Assembly: GCA_905193995.1 (NCBI GenBank) | Contig: CAJJQT010000064.1 | Coordinates: forward strand, 1 to 8,713 | Length of the DNA stretch: 8,713 nucleotides | From: an uncultured Porphyromonadaceae bacterium | GTDB lineage: Bacteria > Bacteroidota > Bacteroidia > Bacteroidales > Muribaculaceae | Reading direction: 5' to 3' | Part shown: positions 1 through 6,721 of the stretch, one piece after another | Layout: each line of letters opens with the position of its first letter | Position numbering within the stretch: position 1 is the first letter of the stretch | Notes under the pieces: model-generated | Told to the model about the DNA's origin: nothing | The model's input: only the letters and a program-made list of their open reading frames with translations | Databases searched by the model: none | Program-made: the position numbers and the translations under genes

Positions 1-1
1 G

Positions 2-208
2 CTCGCCGAAATGTATCCCGACAAGGCTCCGTTCAAGGAAGGCAACGCCGACCCCAAGCGCTTCAGCATGTTCGACAAGGTCTGCGGCAGCAAGGAGATC
101 CGCAAGCGTTTCGGCGAGAACTACAAGGTGGCCGACATCATCGACTACTGGAACAAGGACAACGACAGCTTCCGCACGGCCTCGTCGAAGTACTATCTCT
201 ACAAATAA
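2..208 (+). CDS. namZ: NamZ-like exo-beta-N-acetylmuramidase (DUF1343), C-terminal end only
   Basis: Only the last 68 codons are present; the frame is open to the left edge, so the ATG at position 11 is an internal Met and not a start. The residues seen resemble the C-terminal end of DUF1343 proteins: a Phe-Asp-Lys-Val-Cys-Gly-Ser block, a charged 'RKRFGENYKVADII' helix, a Trp (W48 of this fragment), and the terminal Tyr-Tyr-Leu-Tyr-Lys that closes many members of the family. Known members (NamZ) cut single MurNAc residues from the non-reducing end of peptidoglycan chains and are exported. The gene ends 12 bases before the dehydrogenase and shares its strand with murT, murK and murQ, which use MurNAc, so the context supports the call. 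Catalytic residues and the signal peptide lie outside the window, so activity cannot be judged. Identification rests on a short tail and on context. Confidence 0.77.
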   Translation, partial: LAEMYPDKAPFKEGNADPKRFSMFDKVCGSKEIRKRFGENYKVADIIDYWNKDNDSFRTASSKYYLYK

Positions 209-220
209 CCACCCGCAACA

Positions 221-3052
221 ATGACAGACTCACCCCGACATAACGAATTCCTGGCCGACATCAGGGAATTCATACCCAAAAAGCGGATTTTCACCGACGA
301 GCTGCGCACCCTGGCCTGGGGTACCGACGCCGGATTCTACCGCATGATCCCAAAGATTGTGGTCATAGCCGAGACTGAGGAAGAGGTGTCGGGGCTGCTC
401 CGCGCCGCCTCGCGCCGCGAGGTGCCGGTAACGTTCCGCGCCTCGGGCACGAGTCTGTCGGGGCAGGCCATCACCGACTCCGTGCTGGTGGTGGCCAACA
501 AGGCGTGGACCGACTACAAGGTGTCAGACGACGCCCGCTACATCACCATGCAGCCGGGCATCCTGGGCAAGACGGCCAACGACATCCTGCGCCCCTACGG
601 CCGGATGTTCGCCCCCGACCCCGCGTCGAAGAACTCGGCGTCGGTCGGCGGCATCATCATCAACAATGCCTCGGGCATGAACTGCGGCACGCACGCCAAC
701 AGCGACCACATCCTCAAGTCGATGCGGCTGGTACTCGCCGACGGCACCGTACTCGACACCGCCGACGAGGCATCGCGCGCCGAATTCCGGCGCACACACC
801 GTCACCTGATCGACGAACTCGAGGAAATCCGCCGCCTGATCGTGTCGGACTACGAGCTCACCCAGCGCATACGCCACAAATACTCGATCAAGAACGTCAC
901 GGGCCTCAATATCCTGCCCTTCGTACTCTACGACGACGTGTTCGACATCATCGCCCACTGTCTGGTCGGCAGCGAGGGTACTCTCGGCTTCCTGAGCGAG
1001 GCAACCCTGGAGACATCGCACCTCTACACCCACACGGCATCGGCCATGCTCTACTTCAAGGACATCTCCGAAGCCTGCCGATGCGTGGTGGCCCTGAAAA
1101 AGTCGGCGCCCGTATTCTCGTGCGAGCTGCTCGACCGCAAATCGCTCGAATCGGTCAACGACACCACGGGCGAGGGTCTCACCGCCCTGCTTATCGACAC
1201 CAAGAGCGATTCGGAGGAAGGACTTGAGGGCAACATCAAGGCAATCATGGACGTGGTGGGACAATTCGAGCTGTTCAACGACGCCCACTTCTCGACAGAC
1301 CCCGAAGAGACCGCCGGCTGGTGGTCGCTGCGGTCGGGAATCTTCCCCTCGGTGGGCGGCACACGTCCGTTAGGCTCCACGGCCATCATAGAGGACATAG
1401 CCTTCTACATCGAGGACCTGCCCACGGCCACGGTCGAGCTGCTCGACCTGCTCGACAAGTGCGGCTACAGCGACGCCTGCATCTACGGCCACGCGCTCGA
1501 AGGCAACTACCACTTCATCATCGCACAGTCGTTCCAGACACAGGCCGACATCGAGAAATACCGCCATCTGATGGAGGAAATCGAACATCTGGTTGTCGAC
1601 CGCTATGACGGTTCGCTCAAGGCCGAACACGGCGTGGGCCGCAACATGGCCCCCTTCGTCGAACGCGAATGGGGCGAGAAAGCATTCAGCCTCATGCGCC
1701 GCATCAAGGACGCGTTTGACCCCAAGTGCATCCTCAACCGCGGCGTCATCTTCAACGACGATCCCGAGTGCTTCATCAAGGGCATGAACCCCCTGCCGCC
1801 GCTTCACCCGCTGGTCGACAAGTGCATCGAATGCGGCTTCTGCGAGCCCAACTGCATGAGCTGCGGCTTCACGCTGTCGGCCCGGCAGCGCACCGTCATC
1901 CTTCGCGAGATAGCGCGCCTCGAAGCCGAGGGCGGATCCGAAAACGCCGCACGGGCCAAGCGGCTCCGCAAGGACTTCGAATACCTGGGCAACCAGACCT
2001 GCGCCGGCGACGGCCGGTGCTCGACCTCGTGCCCGATGAAGATCAACACCGGCGAGATGATCCACGTGGTGCGTGAAATGGCGCTGCCGAAAGGCTCGGC
2101 CGGCTACCGCGCCGGCGAATTCGCCGCAAAGCACCTCGCCGGCATCGCCGGCACGCTGCGCCTGGCCCTCGGCACCGCCGGCATAGCCCACAGCATCATA
2201 GGCGACAAGGGTGTCCGCGCCATCGGCAAGGGGCTGCACACGCTCGGCATTCCGCTGTGGACACCCGAGCTGCCCCGGCCTTACAACCCCAAAAAGGCCA
2301 TCGCGCGCGAGCAGGCGCCGTCAGACAAGGCCGTGGTCTACTTCCCGTCGTGCATCAACCAGACCATGGGGGTCACGCCCGAGAAAGGCAAAAAAGTGGC
2401 CCCGCTGGTCGAGACCATGATGAATCTGTGCGCCAAAGCCGGCTACCGCGTAATCTTCCCCGAAAATATGAGCAAGCTCTGCTGCGGCATGATCTGGGAA
2501 AGCAAGGGCATGCCTGAAATCGCCGACGAGATGACCGCCAAGCTCGAGCAGGCCCTGCTGAAAGCGAGCGAGAACGGCCGCTACCCGGTGCTGTGCGACC
2601 AGAGCCCGTGCCTGCACCGCATGCGCGAGCACATCAAGAGCATGAAACTCTACGAGCCGGCCGAATTCATCAGCAAGTATCTCGCACCCGAACTCGACTT
2701 CATCCCCGGCGACGAGCCCATAGCCGTCCACGTGACGTGCTCGAGCCGACGCATGGGCCTGGCCGACACCATCATCGGCCTGGCACGCCGGTGCTCGACC
2801 GACGTCACCGTGCCTGCCGCCGTAGGCTGCTGCGGCTTCGCGGGCGACAAGGGCTTCAGCGTGCCCGAGCTCAACGCCTGGGGCCTGCGCCACCTGCGCC
2901 CGGCCCTCGAGAAGGCCGGCGTCACCGCCGGCTACTCCAACTCGCGCACGTGCGAGATCGGCCTTACCAAGAACAGCGGCGTCAGCTACAAGTCGATAGC
3001 CTACCTCGTCGACGAGCATACCCGGGCAAAAACCGACAAAAAGACCTTATAA
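221..3052 (+). CDS. FAD and Fe-S D-2-hydroxyacid dehydrogenase, probably D-lactate dehydrogenase (GlcD-GlcF fusion type)
   Basis: A 943-residue single-chain flavoprotein joining a GlcD-like half to a GlcF-like half. The PCMH-type FAD-binding domain covers about residues 40-260, with GTSLSGQ at 76-82 and a Ser-Val-Gly-Gly-Ile block further on. The FAD-oxidase C-terminal domain follows (about 265-520), with the substrate/metal-type motifs GHALEGNYH at 423-431 and EHGVGRN at 469-475. Two 4Fe-4S sites come next: C535, C538, C541, C545 (plus an extra C548), and C594, C600, C604-Pro. The end holds two CCG-type heterodisulfide-reductase-like modules, with C711/C754-C755-G756 and C840/C870-C871-G872. 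No signal peptide or membrane helix is visible, so it should be cytoplasmic or peripheral. The family oxidises D-lactate or D-2-hydroxyglutarate (YdiJ-like) to the 2-oxoacid; the acceptor here is unknown. Its place between namZ and murTKQ favours D-lactate, which MurQ releases. The family call is firm; the substrate is inferred. Confidence 0.9.
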   Translation: MTDSPRHNEFLADIREFIPKKRIFTDELRTLAWGTDAGFYRMIPKIVVIAETEEEVSGLLRAASRREVPVTFRASGTSLSGQAITDSVLVVANKAWTDYKVSDDARYITMQPGILGKTANDILRPYGRMFAPDPASKNSASVGGIIINNASGMNCGTHANSDHILKSMRLVLADGTVLDTADEASRAEFRRTHRHLIDELEEIRRLIVSDYELTQRIRHKYSIKNVTGLNILPFVLYDDVFDIIAHCLVGSEGTLGFLSEATLETSHLYTHTASAMLYFKDISEACRCVVALKKSAPVFSCELLDRKSLESVNDTTGEGLTALLIDTKSDSEEGLEGNIKAIMDVVGQFELFNDAHFSTDPEETAGWWSLRSGIFPSVGGTRPLGSTAIIEDIAFYIEDLPTATVELLDLLDKCGYSDACIYGHALEGNYHFIIAQSFQTQADIEKYRHLMEEIEHLVVDRYDGSLKAEHGVGRNMAPFVEREWGEKAFSLMRRIKDAFDPKCILNRGVIFNDDPECFIKGMNPLPPLHPLVDKCIECGFCEPNCMSCGFTLSARQRTVILREIARLEAEGGSENAARAKRLRKDFEYLGNQTCAGDGRCSTSCPMKINTGEMIHVVREMALPKGSAGYRAGEFAAKHLAGIAGTLRLALGTAGIAHSIIGDKGVRAIGKGLHTLGIPLWTPELPRPYNPKKAIAREQAPSDKAVVYFPSCINQTMGVTPEKGKKVAPLVETMMNLCAKAGYRVIFPENMSKLCCGMIWESKGMPEIADEMTAKLEQALLKASENGRYPVLCDQSPCLHRMREHIKSMKLYEPAEFISKYLAPELDFIPGDEPIAVHVTCSSRRMGLADTIIGLARRCSTDVTVPAAVGCCGFAGDKGFSVPELNAWGLRHLRPALEKAGVTAGYSNSRTCEIGLTKNSGVSYKSIAYLVDEHTRAKTDKKTL

Positions 3053-3063
3053 CTAATTATCCA

Positions 3064-3075
3064 TAAAGCAATCAT
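3064..3075 (+). promoter_or_regulatory. AT-rich translation leader of murT, shared 12-mer
   Basis: The 12-mer TAAAGCAATCAT runs into the murT ATG (3074). The same 12-mer occurs before murQ. No Shine-Dalgarno-like GGAGG is present. In Bacteroidota, translation initiation often depends on A/T-rich unstructured leaders, and this 21-base gap fits that. A specific role for the shared word is not shown. Confidence 0.4.
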
Positions 3076-4246
3076 GTCACATTCAGCCACAACATCCGAC
3101 CGGCCCAAGCCAAAGAGGCTGCTCGCGCTCGACATACTGCGCGGCATCACCATCGCCGGCATGATCCTGGTCAACAATCCCGGATCGTGGGGCCACATAT
3201 ATGCCCCGCTCGAACACGCGTCGTGGAACGGCCTGACACCCACCGACCTCGTGTTCCCCTTCTTCATGTTCATCATGGGAGTCTCGACATACTTCTCGCT
3301 CCGCAAGTATGAATTCAAGTTCTCGGCCTCGGCGCTGCTGAAAATACTGCGCCGCACGGTCGTCATCTTCCTTATAGGCATGTTCATCGCATGGTTCGGT
3401 CTGTTCCTGCGCGGCACGCTCAGCGGCTCGTCGTTCTGGGAAGCCGTCCTCAACTTCGACCATATCCGCATCCTCGGCGTAATGCCCCGCCTGGCCATAT
3501 GCTACGGCGCCGGCTCGCTGATAGCCCTGTGGCTCAGGCACAAGTGGCTGCCGACATTCGTAGGCGCCCTGCTCGTGATCTATACCGTAATCCTGCTATG
3601 CGGCCACGGCTTCGAATTCGCCGACCACAACATCATCTCGATCGTCGACCATAAGGTGCTCGGCCCCAACCACATGTACGCCGACACTGTCGACGGCGTC
3701 ACTCTCAAATTCGATCCCGAAGGCCTGCTGAGCACGCTGCCTTCGATAGCCCACATGCTCATAGGCTTCATCTGCGGCGGCTGGCTCATCTCGATCAAGG
3801 ACAACCGCGACCGCATCAACCGTCTGTTCATCCTCGGCACCATCCTCACCTTCGCCGGTTTCCTGCTCAGCTACGGACTGCCGATCAACAAGAAGATCTG
3901 GTCGCCGACCTTCGTGCTCACCACGTGCGGCCTGGCCTCGAGCTTCCTGGGCCTGCTGATCTGGATCATCGACATCAAAGGCAAGAAGAAATGGTGCCGC
4001 TTCTTCGAGGTGTTCGGCATCAACCCGCTCTTCCTCTACTGCCTCGGCGCTATCCTATCGATAGTGATGGGCGCCATCCCCGCGGGCGAAACCACCCTGA
4101 AGGGATGGATCTACAAGGACGTGCTCATGCCCGTCTGCTGCGACGACGCCACTCTCGCATCGCTCATCTTCGCAATACTATTCGTAATCGTCAACTGGCT
4201 CGTAGGCCTGATATTATACAAAAAGAAAATATATATTAAGATATGA
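3074..4246 (+). CDS. murT: MurT-like inner-membrane MurNAc transporter (COG4299/DUF5009, NagX-related)
   Basis: A 390-residue polytopic membrane protein with about ten hydrophobic segments (roughly residues 16-33, 59-75, 94-112, 130-150, 158-177, 219-238, 250-270, 279-300, 314-335, 360-383). Family marks are LDILRG at 19-24, HASWNG at 48-53, TPTDLVFPFF at 55-64, the Gly-Val-Met-Pro-Arg-Leu-Ala-Ile-Cys-Tyr block in segment 4, and the Gly-Ile-Asn-Pro-Leu-Phe-Leu-Tyr block in segment 9. The family is often annotated as heparan-alpha-glucosaminide N-acetyltransferase-like or as DUF5009. In Tannerella forsythia a member next to murK and murQ was shown to support MurNAc uptake without a PTS, and the same order is found here. 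The ATG is 21 bases after the dehydrogenase and just after an AT-rich leader. The stop overlaps the murK start (ATGA). Its last 12 codons are AT-rich, unlike the rest. An acyltransferase role cannot be excluded from sequence. Confidence 0.85.
   Translation: MSHSATTSDRPKPKRLLALDILRGITIAGMILVNNPGSWGHIYAPLEHASWNGLTPTDLVFPFFMFIMGVSTYFSLRKYEFKFSASALLKILRRTVVIFLIGMFIAWFGLFLRGTLSGSSFWEAVLNFDHIRILGVMPRLAICYGAGSLIALWLRHKWLPTFVGALLVIYTVILLCGHGFEFADHNIISIVDHKVLGPNHMYADTVDGVTLKFDPEGLLSTLPSIAHMLIGFICGGWLISIKDNRDRINRLFILGTILTFAGFLLSYGLPINKKIWSPTFVLTTCGLASSFLGLLIWIIDIKGKKKWCRFFEVFGINPLFLYCLGAILSIVMGAIPAGETTLKGWIYKDVLMPVCCDDATLASLIFAILFVIVNWLVGLILYKKKIYIKI
4211..4242 (+). promoter_or_regulatory. AT-rich initiation region for murK inside the 3' end of murT
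   Basis: The last ~11 codons of murT are almost entirely A and T (AAA, ATA, TAT, ATT, TTA type codons) in a gene that otherwise prefers G/C-ending codons. The tract lies directly before the overlapping ATGA where murK starts. A likely reading is an unstructured ribosome-entry region for murK in an organism that does not use Shine-Dalgarno pairing. This is inference from base composition. Confidence 0.45.
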
Positions 4247-5085
4247 TACTCGTAGCAGACTGCGGCAGCACCAAGATCGACTGGTGCCTGCTCAATAATG
4301 GAAAAGTAGAAAAACAAGTGTTCACCCTGGGGATGAACGCGGTGATGCTCACCGAAGAAGAAATCCGCCAGCGCATCGGCGACGAACTCGTGCCCGAGCT
4401 CACCGGCTATCCTGTCGAAGAAGTCTACTTCTACGGCGCCGGCTGCATCTCCGACGAAGTGTGCGGCAACGTGGCCAACGCCATCCGCACCAACTTCCCC
4501 ACCGCCAAGACCGTCGAGGTCCACACCGACCTGCTGGCCGCCGCCCGCGCCCTGTGCGGACGCACCCCCGGTATCGCCTGCATCATGGGCACCGGGTCCA
4601 ACTCGTGCTACTACGACGGCACCGAGATCCGCGACAACGTCTCGCCCCTGGGCTTCATCCTCGGCGACGAAGGCTCGGGCGCCGTACTGGGCAAGATCCT
4701 CATCGGCGATATCCTCAAGAACCAGCTGCCCGCCGACCTGTGCCGGAAATTCCTCACCCAGTACGAGCTCGACCGCCTCACCATCATACGCCGCGTATAC
4801 AAGGAACCGCAGGGCAACCGCTTCCTGGCGTCAGTGACCCCCTTCCTGCTCGAGAATATCGACCGCCGCGAGATCCACGATCTGGTGCTGAACTCGTTCA
4901 AGTCGTTCTTCATCCGCAACATCGCCCAGTACAAGGGCTACCGCGAACTGAGCGTCAACTTCATCGGCTCCATCGCCCACTACTACCGCCCCGTGCTCGA
5001 AGAAGCCGCGGCAGCCTGCGGCTGCCGCGTGGGCACTATCATCAAGAGCCCGATGGAAGGCCTTATCAAATTCCACACGGCCTGA
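4243..5085 (+). CDS. murK: MurK-like N-acetylmuramate/N-acetylglucosamine kinase (BadF/BadG ATPase family)
   Basis: A 280-residue cytoplasmic kinase of the ASKHA (actin/hexokinase) fold. The phosphate-1 motif is at the N-terminus, DCGSTK at residues 6-11, where D6 and the Gly-Ser-Thr loop contact ATP and Mg. The adenosine/phosphate-2 region has MGTGSNS at 115-121, and the family signature LGDEGSG lies at 140-146. The protein ends with a Pro-Met-Glu-Gly-Leu-Ile-Lys-Phe-His block that closes many relatives. Members phosphorylate GlcNAc or related amino sugars at O6; with MurT before it and MurQ after it, MurNAc to MurNAc-6-phosphate is the likely reaction. Since this transport route does not phosphorylate its cargo, a kinase is required before MurQ can act. 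Start and murT stop overlap as ATGA, which suggests translational coupling. Specificity for MurNAc over GlcNAc is inferred from context; it may use both. Confidence 0.88.
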   Translation: MILVADCGSTKIDWCLLNNGKVEKQVFTLGMNAVMLTEEEIRQRIGDELVPELTGYPVEEVYFYGAGCISDEVCGNVANAIRTNFPTAKTVEVHTDLLAAARALCGRTPGIACIMGTGSNSCYYDGTEIRDNVSPLGFILGDEGSGAVLGKILIGDILKNQLPADLCRKFLTQYELDRLTIIRRVYKEPQGNRFLASVTPFLLENIDRREIHDLVLNSFKSFFIRNIAQYKGYRELSVNFIGSIAHYYRPVLEEAAAACGCRVGTIIKSPMEGLIKFHTA

Positions 5086-5103
5086 ACCTTAACACGTAAA
5101 CCC

Positions 5104-5115
5104 TAAAGCAATCAT
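5104..5115 (+). promoter_or_regulatory. AT-rich translation leader of murQ, shared 12-mer
   Basis: The second copy of TAAAGCAATCAT lies in the 31-base gap between murK and murQ and ends one base before the ATG at 5117; 14 of 15 bases match the murT copy when three bases to the left are included. It supports the chosen murQ start and again shows no Shine-Dalgarno sequence. Confidence 0.4.
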
Positions 5116-5116
5116 T

Positions 5117-5938
5117 ATGGCATTTGTAAAAATCAGCGAGCAGCCCTCGCTCTACAATGATCTCGAGAAGAAGTCGGTAGGCGAGATACTGCACGACATC
5201 AACACCGAGGATAAGAAAGTGGCTCTGGCCGTCGAGAAGGCCATTCCCCAGATCGAGAAACTCGTCACCGAAATCGTGGCACGCATGAAGAAGGGCGGCC
5301 GCATCTTCTACATGGGCGCCGGCACCAGCGGCCGTCTCGGCGTGCTCGACGCATCCGAGATCCCGCCCACATTCGGCATGGATCCCTCGTGGGTAATCGG
5401 CCTGATCGCCGGCGGCGACATCGCCCTGCGCAACGCCGTCGAGAACGCCGAGGACGACACCCACCAGGGCTGGCACGACCTCGAGAAGTTCAACATCAAC
5501 GAGAAAGACACCGTCATCGGCATCGCCGCCTCGGGCACCACGCCCTACGTCATCGGTGCCCTGAAGGACTGCCGCGAGCACGGCATCCTGACCGCCGCCA
5601 TCACCTCCAACCCCGACGCCCCCGTAAGCGAGGCAGCCGACATCGCCATAGAGATGATCGTCGGCCCGGAATACGTCACCGGCTCGTCGCGCATGAAGTC
5701 GGGCACAGGCCAGAAGATGATCTGCAACATGATCACCACCTCGGTAATGATCAAGATGGGCCGCGTCAAGGGCAACAAGATGGTCAACATGCAGCTCACG
5801 AACGCCAAACTCGTCGACCGCGGCACACGCATGGTCATGGACGAACTCGGCCTCGACTACGACGAAGCCAAGCGGCTGCTGCTCATGCACGGCTCGGTGA
5901 AGAACGCCGTCGACTCCTACCGCGAGGAAAACGCCTGA
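5117..5938 (+). CDS. murQ: N-acetylmuramic acid 6-phosphate etherase MurQ
   Basis: A 273-residue cytoplasmic lyase that cleaves the lactyl ether of MurNAc-6-phosphate to give GlcNAc-6-phosphate and D-lactate. It has the SIS (sugar isomerase) fold: GAGTSGR at 68-74 and SGTTPY at 139-144 form the phosphate-binding loops, and the family signature SSRMKSGTGQK spans 190-200. E81 (in ASEIPP) and E112 (in ENAEDD) align by spacing with the catalytic glutamates Glu83 and Glu114 known from E. coli MurQ. It is some 25 residues shorter than the E. coli protein at the C-terminus; it ends after the Leu-Met-His-Gly-Ser helix, as I recall for Bacteroidales members, so I do not read it as truncated. It lies 31 bases after murK and 4 bases before the esterase gene. 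This is the most secure assignment in the window and anchors the pathway reading of the operon. Confidence 0.97.
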   Translation: MAFVKISEQPSLYNDLEKKSVGEILHDINTEDKKVALAVEKAIPQIEKLVTEIVARMKKGGRIFYMGAGTSGRLGVLDASEIPPTFGMDPSWVIGLIAGGDIALRNAVENAEDDTHQGWHDLEKFNINEKDTVIGIAASGTTPYVIGALKDCREHGILTAAITSNPDAPVSEAADIAIEMIVGPEYVTGSSRMKSGTGQKMICNMITTSVMIKMGRVKGNKMVNMQLTNAKLVDRGTRMVMDELGLDYDEAKRLLLMHGSVKNAVDSYREENA

Positions 5939-5942
5939 TGCC

Positions 5943-6617
5943 ATGCTGCGCCGATTTCTCACACTTGCACTGATCGCCGCGGCGTCTGCCGGCGCCATGG
6001 CCCAGGACGCCCCGGCCAAGCCCAAGTACACCGAACTCTACTACCAGCGCGCGTCGCTCTTCGACCAGCTCGGTGTCGACAGCACCACCATCGTGTTCCT
6101 CGGCAACAGCCTCACCCACGGCTGCGAGTGGCATGAGCTGCTGAAGATGCCCAATGTAGTCAACCGCGGCATCAACGGCGACGTCGTAGCCGGCATCAAG
6201 GAGCGGGTCGGATCCGTCGTGTCAGGCCATCCCGCCAAAATCTTCCTCATGAGCGGCGCCAATGACGTCAGCCACGACCTCACGGCCGATTCCATCGCCA
6301 CCGCCATCGCCGATCTCGTCGACTACATACACGCCGAATCGCCCGACACGCGCATCTACCTGCAGTCGATGCTGCCGATCAACAACTCCTTCGGCCGCTA
6401 CAAGCTCATGGCCGGCAAGGAGCAGGTGATCCGCGACATCAACGAACGCCTGGTGAAGATCGCCGCCGACCGCGGCATCACCTTCATCAACCTCTATCCG
6501 GCTTTCTGCGACGAGGAGGGTAATCTGAAGCGCGAGTACACCAACGACGGGCTGCACCTGCTCGGGCCGGCCTATCTCGTGTGGCGCGACATCGTGCTCC
6601 CTTACGTGAAAGAATAG
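5943..6617 (+). CDS. Secreted SGNH/GDSL-family esterase
   Basis: A 224-residue exported hydrolase. The N-terminus is a signal peptide: Arg-Arg at 3-4, a hydrophobic core at 5-16, and an Ala-Met-Ala cleavage site predicted after A20; there is no lipobox cysteine. The SGNH blocks are all present: block I GNSLT at 54-58 with nucleophile S56 (Asn replaces the Asp of GDS), block II G76 in NRGINGD, block III GAND at 105-108 with N107, and block V DGLH at 202-205 with D202 and H205. It resembles the PAF-acetylhydrolase/sialate-O-acetylesterase-like branch. The ATG follows the murQ stop by 4 bases, so it belongs to the operon. In this context it may remove O-acetyl groups from MurNAc or from other glycans in the periplasm, but the substrate cannot be read from sequence. 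An ATG overlapping the murQ stop at 5938 is in another frame and opens only 11 codons. Confidence 0.88.
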   Translation: MLRRFLTLALIAAASAGAMAQDAPAKPKYTELYYQRASLFDQLGVDSTTIVFLGNSLTHGCEWHELLKMPNVVNRGINGDVVAGIKERVGSVVSGHPAKIFLMSGANDVSHDLTADSIATAIADLVDYIHAESPDTRIYLQSMLPINNSFGRYKLMAGKEQVIRDINERLVKIAADRGITFINLYPAFCDEEGNLKREYTNDGLHLLGPAYLVWRDIVLPYVKE

Positions 6618-6643
6618 TCTTTCCGGACATACTGCAAAACGGA

Positions 6644-6690
6644 GCGGCCGGCCTACGTTCACACGCAGGCCGGCCGCCGAACATTTGTTT
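6644..6690. terminator. Bidirectional intrinsic terminator between convergent genes
   Basis: A perfect 11-bp inverted repeat, GCGGCCGGCCT at 6644-6654 and AGGCCGGCCGC at 6667-6677, encloses a 12-base loop. On the + strand it is followed by TTTGTTT (6684-6690), and on the - strand by TTTT (complement of 6636-6639). It lies 27 bases after the esterase stop and 45 bases beyond the GH97 stop, the right place to end both convergent transcripts. Confidence 0.8.
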
Positions 6691-6721
6691 AAAATTACGA
6701 TCCGTAAAGTGACTTGTTCAG

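Larger units (their letters stand above)
2..6617 (+). other. Probable six-gene MurNAc salvage operon
   Basis: Six consecutive + strand genes are spaced 12, 21, -4, 31 and 4 bases apart with no terminator-like hairpin between them, and a strong hairpin follows the last one. Five of the six fit a path from peptidoglycan to central metabolism: exo-muramidase, transporter, kinase, etherase, and a D-hydroxyacid dehydrogenase for the released lactate; the esterase may be accessory. The operon promoter and perhaps more genes lie left of the window. Co-transcription is inferred from spacing only. Confidence 0.8.

Noticed and set aside
11..13. ATG as the start of a 65-residue protein at the left edge
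   Set aside because: The frame is open to the left of it and the sequence reads as the tail of a DUF1343 protein, so it is an internal Met.
505..1227. Arg/Pro/His-rich + strand frames overlapping real genes (also 2593-3066, 4461-5099, 5389-5973)
   Set aside because: These are frame-shifted shadows of the dehydrogenase, murK and murQ genes; their composition is typical of the wrong reading frame of GC-rich DNA.
5938..5973. An 11-codon open frame whose ATG overlaps the murQ stop (TGATG)
   Set aside because: It lacks any protein signature, while the ATG five bases later opens a frame with a clear signal peptide and full SGNH motifs. The overlap may still help ribosome re-initiation.
5066..6031. 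A 321-codon open frame on the minus strand, and similar long antisense frames at 1370-2239, 2321-3019 and 524-1288
   Set aside because: They lie wholly opposite well-recognised genes. Strong G/C preference at third positions opens such frames by chance, and their translations are low-complexity Ala/Val/Gly/Asp/His-rich with no recognisable domain.
6678..6721. A possible promoter or small RNA in the AT-richer stretch after the hairpin
   Set aside because: It lies between two converging gene ends, no Bacteroidota-type promoter (TTTG with TAnnTTTG) is visible, and the T-rich tract is explained by the terminator.
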